Part shown: piece after piece, positions 42,404 to 50,456 of the stretch
How positions within the stretch are numbered: position 1 is the stretch's first letter
How the letters are laid out: every line of letters begins with the position of its first letter
DNA from: Duganella sp. BJB480
Lineage (GTDB): Bacteria > Pseudomonadota > Gammaproteobacteria > Burkholderiales > Burkholderiaceae_D
Direction: 5' to 3'
DNA length: 64,000 nt
NCBI GenBank assembly: GCA_003416985.1
Contig: QVIN01000004.1
Span: 310,001-374,000, forward strand
Translations under genes and position numbers: made by a program
Notes under the pieces: model-generated
Databases searched by the model: none
What the model saw: only the letters and a program-made list of their open reading frames with translations
What the model was told of the DNA's origin: nothing

Positions 42404-43600
42404 ATGTCTGTCTATACCGTTTGCTTCAGCGGCACTGCCTGCACCCGCGATGAGGGAGAAAAGTCGCGCAAGGAAAGCGACCGCGACATCTACACCCCGG
42501 ACACCGGCTACATCCCGGTTCGCATCCACAAGGAAATCACGGGTACGCTCGAGCCCGGTCGTGCCAGCGCCAGCGTCCGAGGCGTTGGTGAAAACGATTG
42601 GTCCTCCCCTCGGAACGATAGCGAGCCGCTCAGGCTTGACGGCCCGCTCAATGTGCCACCAGATCTGCTCAAGTACGCCCAGCCGTACTCAGGCGGTAAC
42701 CAGTTCTCCTACCCAAGCCAGATCAATGGATGGGCCGCCGTCGCCCTCGCCCTGCACGGCGCCAATCTCGCGGCCGCCAGCGGCGCCACGCAATACAATC
42801 TGATTGGACACAGCCGGGGCGCGGCTGAGTGTGTCATGGCCGCCTGGTTCCTGTACGCCTACGGTCGCCGAGACGTTGCCGTCAACATCTTTGCGATCGA
42901 CCCCGTTCCCGGTTCAGGGGAATGGTATGGCATCCTGACCCAGTTGCCCCCGAACGTCGTCAATTTCACCGGTATCTATGCCTGGGACCATGTGGGGGGA
43001 CGCCTTGATGCCGGCTTCATGGCGCTGGTCCCTCGGCCAAACGCGCGCCAGTGCCAGGAAGACCAACAGCCGCCCACACTAGGGAAGACGTGGAAAACGT
43101 TAGCCGACCACAACCAAGGCGCCGACCCGCTGCGACTCCAACCAGGCCGCATGCAACCCAAGGGCTATCAGCTTTATGCTTGCCGGGGACGGCACGGTAC
43201 AGTAACAGGCAACAGGACATCAGACGGCATGTACGATGCCAGCAAAGCCGATCCCACCGTGGCCCCGGTACCGGAACTGATCTACAAACTGGCGCGGGAA
43301 CATCTGTCGGACTGGGGCACCTTGTTTGAAACCCCGTGCGCAGTGCAGACCAAGTCAGCCGAGTTGAGCGAAGCGATACACAAGAATCATGCTACGTTCG
43401 ACAAAATGGGTGGCGGAGCTAACCGAACAAGCACGCTGCCGTGGCGACCCTTGGTGCGACGTATTTCGTCAATTTCCGGCGTCAATCCAGCGAACTATTA
43501 TTACCTGGAGGACGTCGCAGGAGTGCCGCCGGCCCAATCCAACTATCCCGTCACGTCGGAACGGGATGGCAGAGGCTGGGTGGACTGGTCGTATCTGTAA
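42404..43600 (+). CDS. Alpha/beta hydrolase-like protein with GHSRG nucleophile elbow
   Basis: A 398-aa cytosolic-looking protein without a signal peptide. The strand and elbow YNLIGHSRGAAE (Ser137) are typical of lipases and of DUF2235/Tle1-like phospholipase domains. An Asp in FAIDPVPGSG could be the acid of the triad, and candidate His residues occur further on (DHNQGAD; GRHGTVTG). It may be an esterase or peptidase acting on the peptide product, an exporter-linked factor or a toxin; the sequence does not decide. AAAGGA precedes the ATG. Its last 58 bp overlap the convergent kinase gene. Confidence 0.65.
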   Translation: MSVYTVCFSGTACTRDEGEKSRKESDRDIYTPDTGYIPVRIHKEITGTLEPGRASASVRGVGENDWSSPRNDSEPLRLDGPLNVPPDLLKYAQPYSGGNQFSYPSQINGWAAVALALHGANLAAASGATQYNLIGHSRGAAECVMAAWFLYAYGRRDVAVNIFAIDPVPGSGEWYGILTQLPPNVVNFTGIYAWDHVGGRLDAGFMALVPRPNARQCQEDQQPPTLGKTWKTLADHNQGADPLRLQPGRMQPKGYQLYACRGRHGTVTGNRTSDGMYDASKADPTVAPVPELIYKLAREHLSDWGTLFETPCAVQTKSAELSEAIHKNHATFDKMGGGANRTSTLPWRPLVRRISSISGVNPANYYYLEDVAGVPPAQSNYPVTSERDGRGWVDWSYL

Positions 43601-44433
43601 GTGCCAACGCCGACGCCGCGCGGAATATCCCGCAAGTTGATGTCCAGCAGCTGCCGATAGAGCTGTTGGGCATCACCAGCGCGCTGACGGGGGTCCTTAT
43701 GCAATACTGTCCGCAATAACTCGCCCAACGGGTGCCCGATCAACGGGGCCGGCAGCGGCACCTCACCACCGGCGATCTGTTGCCGGTACAATCGTTCCAC
43801 GTTTGGGCCGGCGAACACCGGCTGCCCAGCGAGACATTCGAGCCACACCAGCCCCCAGGCATATAAATCGAATTTAGTGCTCGGCGGTGTGCCGAGCAAT
43901 TGTTCCGGTGCGCTATAAGCGGGAGAAAACAGCCTGCGGGCTGCCGTGCCCGGGGCCATCATCAGCGCACTACCGAGATCAAATAGCTTGGCCCCCTCGT
44001 CCACAATCATGATGTTATGCGGCTTGACGTCACAGTGTACGACGCCGTGTTCATGCAGATAAGTCAGCGCCTCCAGAACATGCAACATCGGCGCACGCGC
44101 GGTGATCGCGGCAATCGCCCCTTCCTTGATCAGATGCTCACGCAGCGTGCGACCATGGAGCAATTCGAATACGGCGAAGTGCGGCCCCCAATCCAATAAA
44201 GCCGCCAGGTGTGGGTGTGCCAATTGCCGGTAAAGTGTAATTTCATCGTCAAATTGACGGGAATCCTGGTCTGTTTTGGGAAACTTGATAGCCACCAGTT
44301 CACCGTCCTCCTGACACCGCGCTTTGAATACCTGGCCGAATCCTCCTTCGCCCAATAGCTCAAGTACACGGTAGTGACGTCGAGCGATGCTGACAACGAT
44401 GGAGCCAGCTAATAGAGGAGAATGAGATGACAA
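43543..44433 (-). CDS. Serine/threonine protein kinase
   Basis: A 296-aa eukaryotic-type (Hanks) kinase with no transmembrane segment. The glycine loop is LLGEGGFGQVF (about 27-35), the ATP lysine is Lys50 in VAIKFPK, and the catalytic loop is VVHCDVKPHNIM (HCD rather than HRD, Asp135). The metal-binding Asp152 is in FDLGSA in place of DFG. The activation segment ends in YSAPEQLL. The start is TTG at 44433 with AAGG 6 bases upstream; no suitable ATG precedes the glycine loop. It probably signals through the FHA protein encoded upstream on the same strand. Confidence 0.87.
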   Translation of the reverse strand: MSSHSPLLAGSIVVSIARRHYRVLELLGEGGFGQVFKARCQEDGELVAIKFPKTDQDSRQFDDEITLYRQLAHPHLAALLDWGPHFAVFELLHGRTLREHLIKEGAIAAITARAPMLHVLEALTYLHEHGVVHCDVKPHNIMIVDEGAKLFDLGSALMMAPGTAARRLFSPAYSAPEQLLGTPPSTKFDLYAWGLVWLECLAGQPVFAGPNVERLYRQQIAGGEVPLPAPLIGHPLGELLRTVLHKDPRQRAGDAQQLYRQLLDINLRDIPRGVGVGTYRYDQSTQPLPSRSDVTG

Positions 44434-44602
44434 TGCGGCCTTAGCGAAGTCCGGTCATAAAGACAGACTTTACTCAGACCGCAATTGGCACTCAACCACG
44501 TCAAATAACAGCGATCAACGCAGGATAACGGCCAATATTATTGGGCTCGGCTATGCATACTAACTACTAACAAAATAAGCGGCGCGGCAAACTATCGCGG
44601 AA

Positions 44603-45571
44603 TTATCCCGGAGCTGTTTGAAGCGGATCGAACCTGGCCTCCAACCGGGAACCCCTCATAATCTGGAAGCTGAAGTCACCAAAGCGTAATTCACCGCGCC
44701 GCCTCTCAATGAATCGTTCCCAACAGCGTTCAGCAGGAAGCGCGGTACTGATTTGATGACGCGCGCGGTGCAGCTGCATATTCAAATGCTTGGGCTCGAG
44801 CCTCAGCATTTCGGCAAGGTGCTCAGTTGCCAGCCACCCTTGGCTACGCACATCAAAGCCTCGTTGTGCATCGAACAGGCGCTGGCGCGCCAGCGTCAGT
44901 ATGCTGTAATGATGGCTGCGCTCGCCGAGCACCGCCTCGCCCCGACCGGTCTGAATGCGCAGCTCAACGTGCTCCTCGTTCTGGCTGACATCAAAACAAA
45001 ACAAAACCTTCGCCGGTTCGCGTGCCAAGCCGACATCGAGCTCGACGGTCTCTTCAGCAGACATGCCGTTGATGTACCGCCAGGAATGCCGCCCCAAGGT
45101 CAACACGTCGCCGTCCCTTAGCTCATAGATGCCAGTATCGTCTTCCCACAGCCACTGCCCGCCGTCGTCCAAAAATATCATGACTTCCGGCTCATCCACG
45201 CTGGGCAAAAAATGCAGTTCCCGTAAGCTGATTGGCTGGTGTAAAGAATCTAGCGGTAGCAGCAGCGGACGTGGCGGATCCAGATTGATGACAGTCCAAC
45301 TGCGTCGCCTGTCACTTCCAAAATGTATGGTCTTTCCTTCGCTAATTTCAACACTGCCGTTCGGTACGACTACCTTCTGGTCAACAAAAGTACCGTTACG
45401 GCTGTGGTCGAATAATAGCCAGCTCTTGCCGTTCCACCTTATCGAAGCATGAATAAGTGACACATCTGCCTGATCAAGCACGGTATCGGCCCGCCACAAG
45501 CTTCGTCCGAAAAGATGCAATGCGCGTAAAAAAAGAAGCTGCTTCGCCCCACTTTCTTGCAAGATAGCCAC
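44603..45571 (-). CDS. FHA domain protein with possible C-terminal DNA-binding region
   Basis: A 322-aa protein. An FHA domain occupies about residues 10-90, with the phosphothreonine-binding residues visible: Gly22-Arg23, Ser38, His41 and Asn59-Gly60-Thr61. A second beta-rich region (about 105-205, YELRDGDVLTLGRHSWRYIN) may be a degenerate FHA. The C-terminal part (YSILTLARQRLFDAQRGFDV, GWLATEHLAEMLR, LNMQLHRARHQI) looks like a winged helix, suggesting phosphorylation-controlled transcription. The start is GTG with AAGGA 8 bases upstream. It precedes the kinase gene by 169 bp. GC content is clearly lower than in the flanking genes. Confidence 0.8.
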   Translation of the reverse strand: MAILQESGAKQLLFLRALHLFGRSLWRADTVLDQADVSLIHASIRWNGKSWLLFDHSRNGTFVDQKVVVPNGSVEISEGKTIHFGSDRRRSWTVINLDPPRPLLLPLDSLHQPISLRELHFLPSVDEPEVMIFLDDGGQWLWEDDTGIYELRDGDVLTLGRHSWRYINGMSAEETVELDVGLAREPAKVLFCFDVSQNEEHVELRIQTGRGEAVLGERSHHYSILTLARQRLFDAQRGFDVRSQGWLATEHLAEMLRLEPKHLNMQLHRARHQISTALPAERCWERFIERRRGELRFGDFSFQIMRGSRLEARFDPLQTAPG

Positions 45572-46001
45572 GTCATTGTCCTTCGCTAGATGTTAAATGG
45601 GTCACCTATAAGTAAATTCGCAATTCGGTTTGAATGGCATCTGGATATCAAGCCAATTTATTGGCAATGGAGGCTGCCCGGAACAATCAACGTCGGTTCC
45701 GACTTTTGAAAGTTGGTATTTTTTTTCACTTTACACGTGGGCCATAGCCAACAATCTATCGAATTGTCACTTGAAGAAAATGCACTTTGCATCCGGAACC
45801 ACGAGGTCGAGCGCGTGGTGCGCCTGGAGTGTGAATTGCTAAGTAATTTGGCAAATTTCATAATCCCGGTTGTGGGAATTTGAAATTTTATCAACTATAC
45901 CCTCCAGTATGATTGAGTGCTCGTCGCCAAGCGGGGCCAACGCCGTCAACGTCTGGCCCAGTCAAGACCACAGCAACCCTCTCGCACCGCAAGGAAAATC
46001 C
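45572..46001. other. Gene-poor AT-richer stretch at island edge
   Basis: These 430 bp lie between the divergent FHA and carboxylesterase genes. GC is visibly lower than in the core genome. The only coding-like content is a short winged-helix-like fragment (45713-45883). No repeat, tRNA or insertion sequence end is seen, so the boundary of the island is not marked by an obvious recombination site. Confidence 0.6.
45713..45883 (+). pseudogene. Short winged-helix-like remnant
   Basis: A 56-codon frame (from TTG at 45713, or GTG at 45737) contains SIELSLEENALCIRNHEVER followed by VVRLECELLSNLANF. This resembles the beta-strand plus first helix of OmpR-type winged-helix domains (Leu-x-[ST]-x-x-E-x-x-LL). 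It stops before the recognition helix and lacks a ribosome site. It may be the remains of a regulator of the island; the assignment is tentative. Confidence 0.3.
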
Positions 46002-47546
46002 ATGACTATGTCTGTACGCGCACTGGGCCTGGCCGCCTTCGGCCTGCTGGCCTTGGCGGCCCCGCCGACCCATGCCGCCCCGCTAACCAGTCCGGTCAAC
46101 GTCACCGGTGGCGCCGTCGTCGGCATGCAGGCCGACGCTTACAGGACCTATTTGGGCATCCCGTTCGCCGCGCCGCCGATCGGCGATTTCCGCTGGCGCG
46201 CGCCGCAACCGGTGGTGCCATGGACGGGCGTGAAGTTGGCAACCAGCTTTTCGCCGGCATGTGCCCAGACCGCGGACTGGATCACGAATCCGAAAAGCGA
46301 GGATTGCCTGTACCTGAACCTGTGGACGCCTGAAAAGGTGCACAAGCTGCCCGTGATCGTGTGGATACACGGAGGCGGCATGTATGGCGGCACCGCCGCG
46401 GTGCCCGTCCAGGACGGCGCCAATCTGGCCAGGCGCGGGGCCGTTGTCGTCACGCTCAATTATCGACTCGGTATATTCGGCTTCTTCGCGCACCCGGAAC
46501 TGAGCGCCGAATCGCCCTCGCACACCTCCGGCAATCAGGGCATCCTGGACCAGATCGCGGCATTGCGCTGGGTGAAGAACAACATCGCGGCCTTTGGCGG
46601 CGACCCTGGGCGGGTCACGATCATGGGCAATTCATCGGGCGGCGAATCGGTCGGGCTGCTGGTCGCCACACCGTTGGCGAAAGGCCTGTTCCAGCGCGCC
46701 GTGGCCGAAAGCGGCAACGACGCCATGCCGATCCGGCCTGACGACAGTCACCGCTTCGACCAGAAGTCCGTGGCCGAAGCGAAGGGCCTGGCGCTCGCCA
46801 AGTCCGTCGGCGCTGAACATCTGGCCGATCTGCGCAAGCTGAGTGTGAAGGAACTGCAGAAGCCGGCATGGCTGCCGCGCACCTATGTGGACGGCTACCT
46901 GCTGCACGCCGACCTGACCACCATTTACCGCAACCACCGTCAGAACGATGTGCCGCTGCTGGTGGGCTGGACCGCCGAAGAAGGCAAGGACCTGGCCGGA
47001 GAAATCCTGGGCACCCAGGAAATCAACGGCGCCAGACACCATGAACTGGTGACCGCGCTGCTGGGGCACGCGCCGTCCGAGCGCATGCTGGCGGCCTACC
47101 CCGGCGGCGGCGACGCACAGGCTGTCGCGTCCATTCACCAACTGACCAACGACTGGTGGGGCTGGCGCATGGAACACTGGGCTGCGCTGCAGGCGAAATA
47201 CGGCCACGCCAAACCGTATGTCTACTACTTCGCCCATCGCCCCGCCGCGCCGCCGACGCCGTGCAACTGGGGTTGCGGCGCTGGTCATGGCGTGGAAATT
47301 CAATACCTGTTCGATAATCTGGACGTCGACGGACGCGCTTGGGCACCAGCGGACCGGCAGTTGGCCTCGCGCCTGGCCGACACAGTGATCCAGTTCGCCA
47401 GCACCGGCGCCCCGAGCGGAAAAGGCCTGCCGGCTTGGCCCGTGTTCAACGGAACGCCGGCGACCACGCTGCGCATCGGTAGCGAGGCGGAACTGAAAGC
47501 GCATCCGCTGCCCGATTTCACCCTGTTTCCACAGGTCTCGGACTAG
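46002..47546 (+). CDS. Carboxylesterase/lipase family protein (type B), secreted
   Basis: A 514-aa esterase. The ATG at 46002 (AAGGAAA upstream) begins a signal peptide (MTMSVRALGLAAFGLLALAA, then PPTHA). The type B signature is complete: EDCLYLNLWTPE, oxyanion WIHGGGMYGG, nucleophile in TIMGNSSGGESVG, and the catalytic His in GAGHGVEIQYLF. An acidic residue in LVGWTAEEGKDL is the likely third member. The paired cysteines CAQTADW/EDC probably form the conserved N-terminal disulfide. The substrate is unknown; the protein is predicted to be periplasmic or secreted. Confidence 0.9.
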   Translation: MTMSVRALGLAAFGLLALAAPPTHAAPLTSPVNVTGGAVVGMQADAYRTYLGIPFAAPPIGDFRWRAPQPVVPWTGVKLATSFSPACAQTADWITNPKSEDCLYLNLWTPEKVHKLPVIVWIHGGGMYGGTAAVPVQDGANLARRGAVVVTLNYRLGIFGFFAHPELSAESPSHTSGNQGILDQIAALRWVKNNIAAFGGDPGRVTIMGNSSGGESVGLLVATPLAKGLFQRAVAESGNDAMPIRPDDSHRFDQKSVAEAKGLALAKSVGAEHLADLRKLSVKELQKPAWLPRTYVDGYLLHADLTTIYRNHRQNDVPLLVGWTAEEGKDLAGEILGTQEINGARHHELVTALLGHAPSERMLAAYPGGGDAQAVASIHQLTNDWWGWRMEHWAALQAKYGHAKPYVYYFAHRPAAPPTPCNWGCGAGHGVEIQYLFDNLDVDGRAWAPADRQLASRLADTVIQFASTGAPSGKGLPAWPVFNGTPATTLRIGSEAELKAHPLPDFTLFPQVSD

Positions 47547-47580
47547 GGGGCCCCACGGCGGACACCAACTAAAAATTACC

Positions 47581-48414
47581 TCAACCGCCTGTTATCTCCA
47601 ACTCGTGCAGCAGCGCCAGGCAGGCGCGCGCAGCCGCGTTGTCGTGGTCCTTCTCTTCATGCCAGGCCGATACCGAGACCGCGACGATGTTGTACCCGCG
47701 CAGTGAGCGGAACAGCGCGGCGATGTCCGCATACTTGGGCCCCGATTTGACGTGGTATTTCAGCGCCGGGATTTCCGATTCGGCGTCCATCACGTCGCTG
47801 TCGAAGTGCAGGTAGAGGCGCTCGTCGGGACTCAGGTGCTCGCCGATCCGGCCGATCGGGCAGACCACGACGCCGGAGCTTCTCACCGCCTCCAGCTCGC
47901 CCGGATCGAGGTCGCGCGCGTCGGAGAGGATCACCTGCTGTTCCGGGTAGGGTGTGACGCCGATGGTCGCCAGCATCGCGCCGATGGCGTCGCGGCTTTG
48001 CCTGCGGCGGTCGCCTCGCCCCACCAGGATGGCCAGCGGCATGCCGCCCAGGTATTTTGTCTGCGTGGTCGCCCAGGTATGGAAGTCGCCATGCGCGTCG
48101 AGCCACAAGATCCGCTCCGGCGCGCGGCCGCTCCGTTGCAGGCCGCCAAGCACGCCCAGCGTGGACATGCAGTCGCCGGCGATGCTGACCGGGACCTTGC
48201 CCGCATCGACGACCTGTTCGACACGCTGCGCCAAGCCGGCGTAGATCCGGCCCATCCTGCGCAGCTTCTCGTTCGGATCGGCCAGGGATGCGTCGGTAAA
48301 ATCCGGCACGTCGACGACGTCCCAGTCGTGGCGGTCGAGTTCAGCGACGCGCCGCAGGCCGTCGCGGCGTTGGCCGATCAGGAACGGCACCAGCAAGTGA
48401 TTATTCAAGTCCAT
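47581..48414 (-). CDS. Arginase/agmatinase (ureohydrolase) family protein
   Basis: A 277-aa member of the ureohydrolase fold. Manganese motifs are AGDCMSTLG (the usual GGDHS, with the ligand His replaced by Cys), WLDAHGDFHT (intact DAHxD) and YLHFDSDVMD (intact DxD). The His-to-Cys change may alter metal content, so the catalytic reaction is uncertain; relatives hydrolyse guanidino compounds to urea or formamide. The ATG at 48414 overlaps the 3' end of the sulfotransferase gene by 10 bp, making it the third gene of a tightly packed operon. Confidence 0.8.
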   Translation of the reverse strand: MDLNNHLLVPFLIGQRRDGLRRVAELDRHDWDVVDVPDFTDASLADPNEKLRRMGRIYAGLAQRVEQVVDAGKVPVSIAGDCMSTLGVLGGLQRSGRAPERILWLDAHGDFHTWATTQTKYLGGMPLAILVGRGDRRRQSRDAIGAMLATIGVTPYPEQQVILSDARDLDPGELEAVRSSGVVVCPIGRIGEHLSPDERLYLHFDSDVMDAESEIPALKYHVKSGPKYADIAALFRSLRGYNIVAVSVSAWHEEKDHDNAAARACLALLHELEITGG

Positions 48415-49652
48415 GATTCCGGATCCATCGTGTAGCCCAGCCGCTCCATCATGGCCCGCACCGGCGGGCGCCGGCCCATGTCCAGCAAGGCCTGTTCGCG
48501 CTTGCGCCAGCGCTGCGCGCTGGGGATGTCGGTGGCCATCGTCACCGGCAACCGCGCGGGCAGCGAGAGGTCGGAAAGGCCTAGCCATGCGCCGATGCGT
48601 TCCAGCTGCGTCGCCGGACGTTCCATGAACTGTTCGAACCCCAGGCGCAGCATCGGCACGCGGCTGGTGAGGATCGCCTCGTGCGACGCCAGCCACTGGT
48701 TCAGGCAGACGTCGCCCAGGGTGGATCGGGTGAACTGGCGCCAGTTGGGCGGCAGGTCGAACTTCCACCAGCGCTGGCCGAACGGCGTGGCGTCCGAGTA
48801 GCCGTGTATCCGCAGCGTGGTGCCGGTCCGCGCCAGGTCCTGCGCGAAGAAGCCTTTCGGCGACAGCCAGCCATCCATCAAGCCGTTGACCGATTGCGCA
48901 TAGCCGCGGCTGAGGTGGATGTATTGGATGTCGGCGCGCGGGAACAGCTGCTCGTGGATGCCGATGCGGTAGGCGTCGCTCGGCGATTTGAACAGCAGGA
49001 CCTTGTGGGCGGCATCGTCGATGGTGAACGCGCGGCGGAAGCTGCGCGGCAGCACGAAGGGCGGTTCTTCGATCTTCAACGGCTCGTCGTAGTAGCCGCT
49101 GGCGCCCAGGCCGAAATCGCGCAGCGACGATGACGACTGCATGTCGTAGAAATTCATGCGCCATGGTTCGTCGCGAAACACGGCGGTCAATATCGACCGG
49201 TGGAGCGTGGCGTCGGTATGCTGCTTGCCGCGCATGGCTTCGTCCAGCGCCGCGTCGAGTTTGCGCTGTTGCGCCGCCTCGATGAAGCACAGCGGGAACT
49301 GCAGCAGCAGGCGCCGTCGCCAGCGGTTCTTCAGTTGATCCAGCGGCTGCAGGCCCGGACTGGGGACGGTGAGGTCGGCGAACAGATTGTCGGCCAGTGC
49401 GTCCGGCTGGGCCAGGGCGTCGATGGCGTCGCTGTCGGAGTTCATGCCGAAGCCATTGTGGGTGAGCGGCAGGTAGGGCTCCATTTCGCCGTCGAGCGAG
49501 GCGACGTCGGGGTGCTCCGCCAGCACGTGCTTGATCAGGCTCGAACCCGAGCGCGAGTTGCTGAGGATGACCGCGACGCGCCTTACCTCAAGGCGCCACG
49601 GCGCATGCGCGACCTCGCGCAGGCCGGCGATGGTCTTGTACACGTCGTTCAT
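48405..49652 (-). CDS. Sulfotransferase-like protein
   Basis: A 415-aa protein with the PAPS 5'-phosphosulfate loop VILSNSRSGSSLIKHVL near residue 25 and a candidate 3'-phosphate motif region (QYIHLSRGYAQSVNGLMDGW; LRLGFEQFMERPATQLERIG) further on. Sulfotransferases move sulfate from PAPS to a hydroxyl or amine of a small molecule or carbohydrate. The acceptor is unknown. Its ATG overlaps the TGA of the methyltransferase gene by 4 bp, and its 3' end overlaps the arginase-like gene, so the three are co-translated. Confidence 0.78.
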   Translation of the reverse strand: MNDVYKTIAGLREVAHAPWRLEVRRVAVILSNSRSGSSLIKHVLAEHPDVASLDGEMEPYLPLTHNGFGMNSDSDAIDALAQPDALADNLFADLTVPSPGLQPLDQLKNRWRRRLLLQFPLCFIEAAQQRKLDAALDEAMRGKQHTDATLHRSILTAVFRDEPWRMNFYDMQSSSSLRDFGLGASGYYDEPLKIEEPPFVLPRSFRRAFTIDDAAHKVLLFKSPSDAYRIGIHEQLFPRADIQYIHLSRGYAQSVNGLMDGWLSPKGFFAQDLARTGTTLRIHGYSDATPFGQRWWKFDLPPNWRQFTRSTLGDVCLNQWLASHEAILTSRVPMLRLGFEQFMERPATQLERIGAWLGLSDLSLPARLPVTMATDIPSAQRWRKREQALLDMGRRPPVRAMMERLGYTMDPESWT

Positions 49653-50341
49653 ACCGGCTTTGCTTGGGGCGATCGCTTGATGAGGAAGGCGTAGAATTCC
49701 TTGGTCTCGTCGGCGCGCACGCTGGCCATCAGGCGCATGCTGTAGCCGTTCTCCTTGGCCAGCTTGCGCACTTCCTTCACCGCGCCGAAATTGGAATGCG
49801 CGAAGTAGATGCGACCGTCCGGCTTCAGGTATTTGCCGACCTGCTCGAAGAAGCGGGTGTTGGTATGGAAGTCGGTGTCCCATTGCGAACGGGCGACCAC
49901 GTCGTGCGCCTCCTTGTTGCGGAAGGGGAGGTTGGCGGTGATGACGTCGAACCGCTCGTCGCCGACGCCGTCGAACAGGCTCGATGAGCGCACCTCCATG
50001 ATGTCGGCGAAGCCGTGGGCCTCGGCGTTGTGGCGGGCGCTCTTCAGCGCGGCGGGGTTGATGTCGACCGCCAGCACGCGGGCGGCGCCGGCGTAGCAGG
50101 CGAATACCGCGATCACGCCGGAGCCGGTGCCGACATCAAGTACACTGTCGCCATCCTTCACACGCAAGGCGCGCACCAGCGGCTGGCTGTCCGTGTAGGG
50201 CCAGAAGGTGTTGGGAAAAACGTGGAAATCCTTGCCCAGATAGCGTAAGGTCTTGCCATCCTCGGGTACTATCTTGAAAGCCTTTTGGCGGTTCTTCTGC
50301 CAACGGTCGATGTGTGCATTCTTGCCTAGGGAATTGTCCAT
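49649..50341 (-). CDS. Class I SAM-dependent methyltransferase
   Basis: A 230-aa methyltransferase. Motif I is VLDVGTGSGVIAVFACYAGA, motif II is VLAVDINPAALKSARHNAEA, and motif IV is FDVITANLPFRN, an NLPF variant of the NPPY motif found in enzymes that modify the nitrogen of amides or nucleobases. An early FWPYTDSQPLVRAL segment lies before the fold. The ATG at 50341 has AAGGTG in front of it; an in-frame GTG at 50350 is possible. First gene of the three-gene operon; it is divergent from tolB. Confidence 0.83.
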   Translation of the reverse strand: MDNSLGKNAHIDRWQKNRQKAFKIVPEDGKTLRYLGKDFHVFPNTFWPYTDSQPLVRALRVKDGDSVLDVGTGSGVIAVFACYAGAARVLAVDINPAALKSARHNAEAHGFADIMEVRSSSLFDGVGDERFDVITANLPFRNKEAHDVVARSQWDTDFHTNTRFFEQVGKYLKPDGRIYFAHSNFGAVKEVRKLAKENGYSMRLMASVRADETKEFYAFLIKRSPQAKPV

Positions 50342-50456
50342 TTCTGTCACCTTTCGGATGAAGGAACAACAATCGGGGCAGCATGAGGCCGCCTTCAGGG
50401 ATGCAAGAGTGGATACTACTCCGATAATTTATGGTTGGATAATCAAATTGAGTTCT

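Noticed and set aside
45630..45842. A 70-codon plus-strand frame in the gene-poor stretch
   Set aside because: No ribosome site, no family resemblance, and it overlaps the better winged-helix-like frame.
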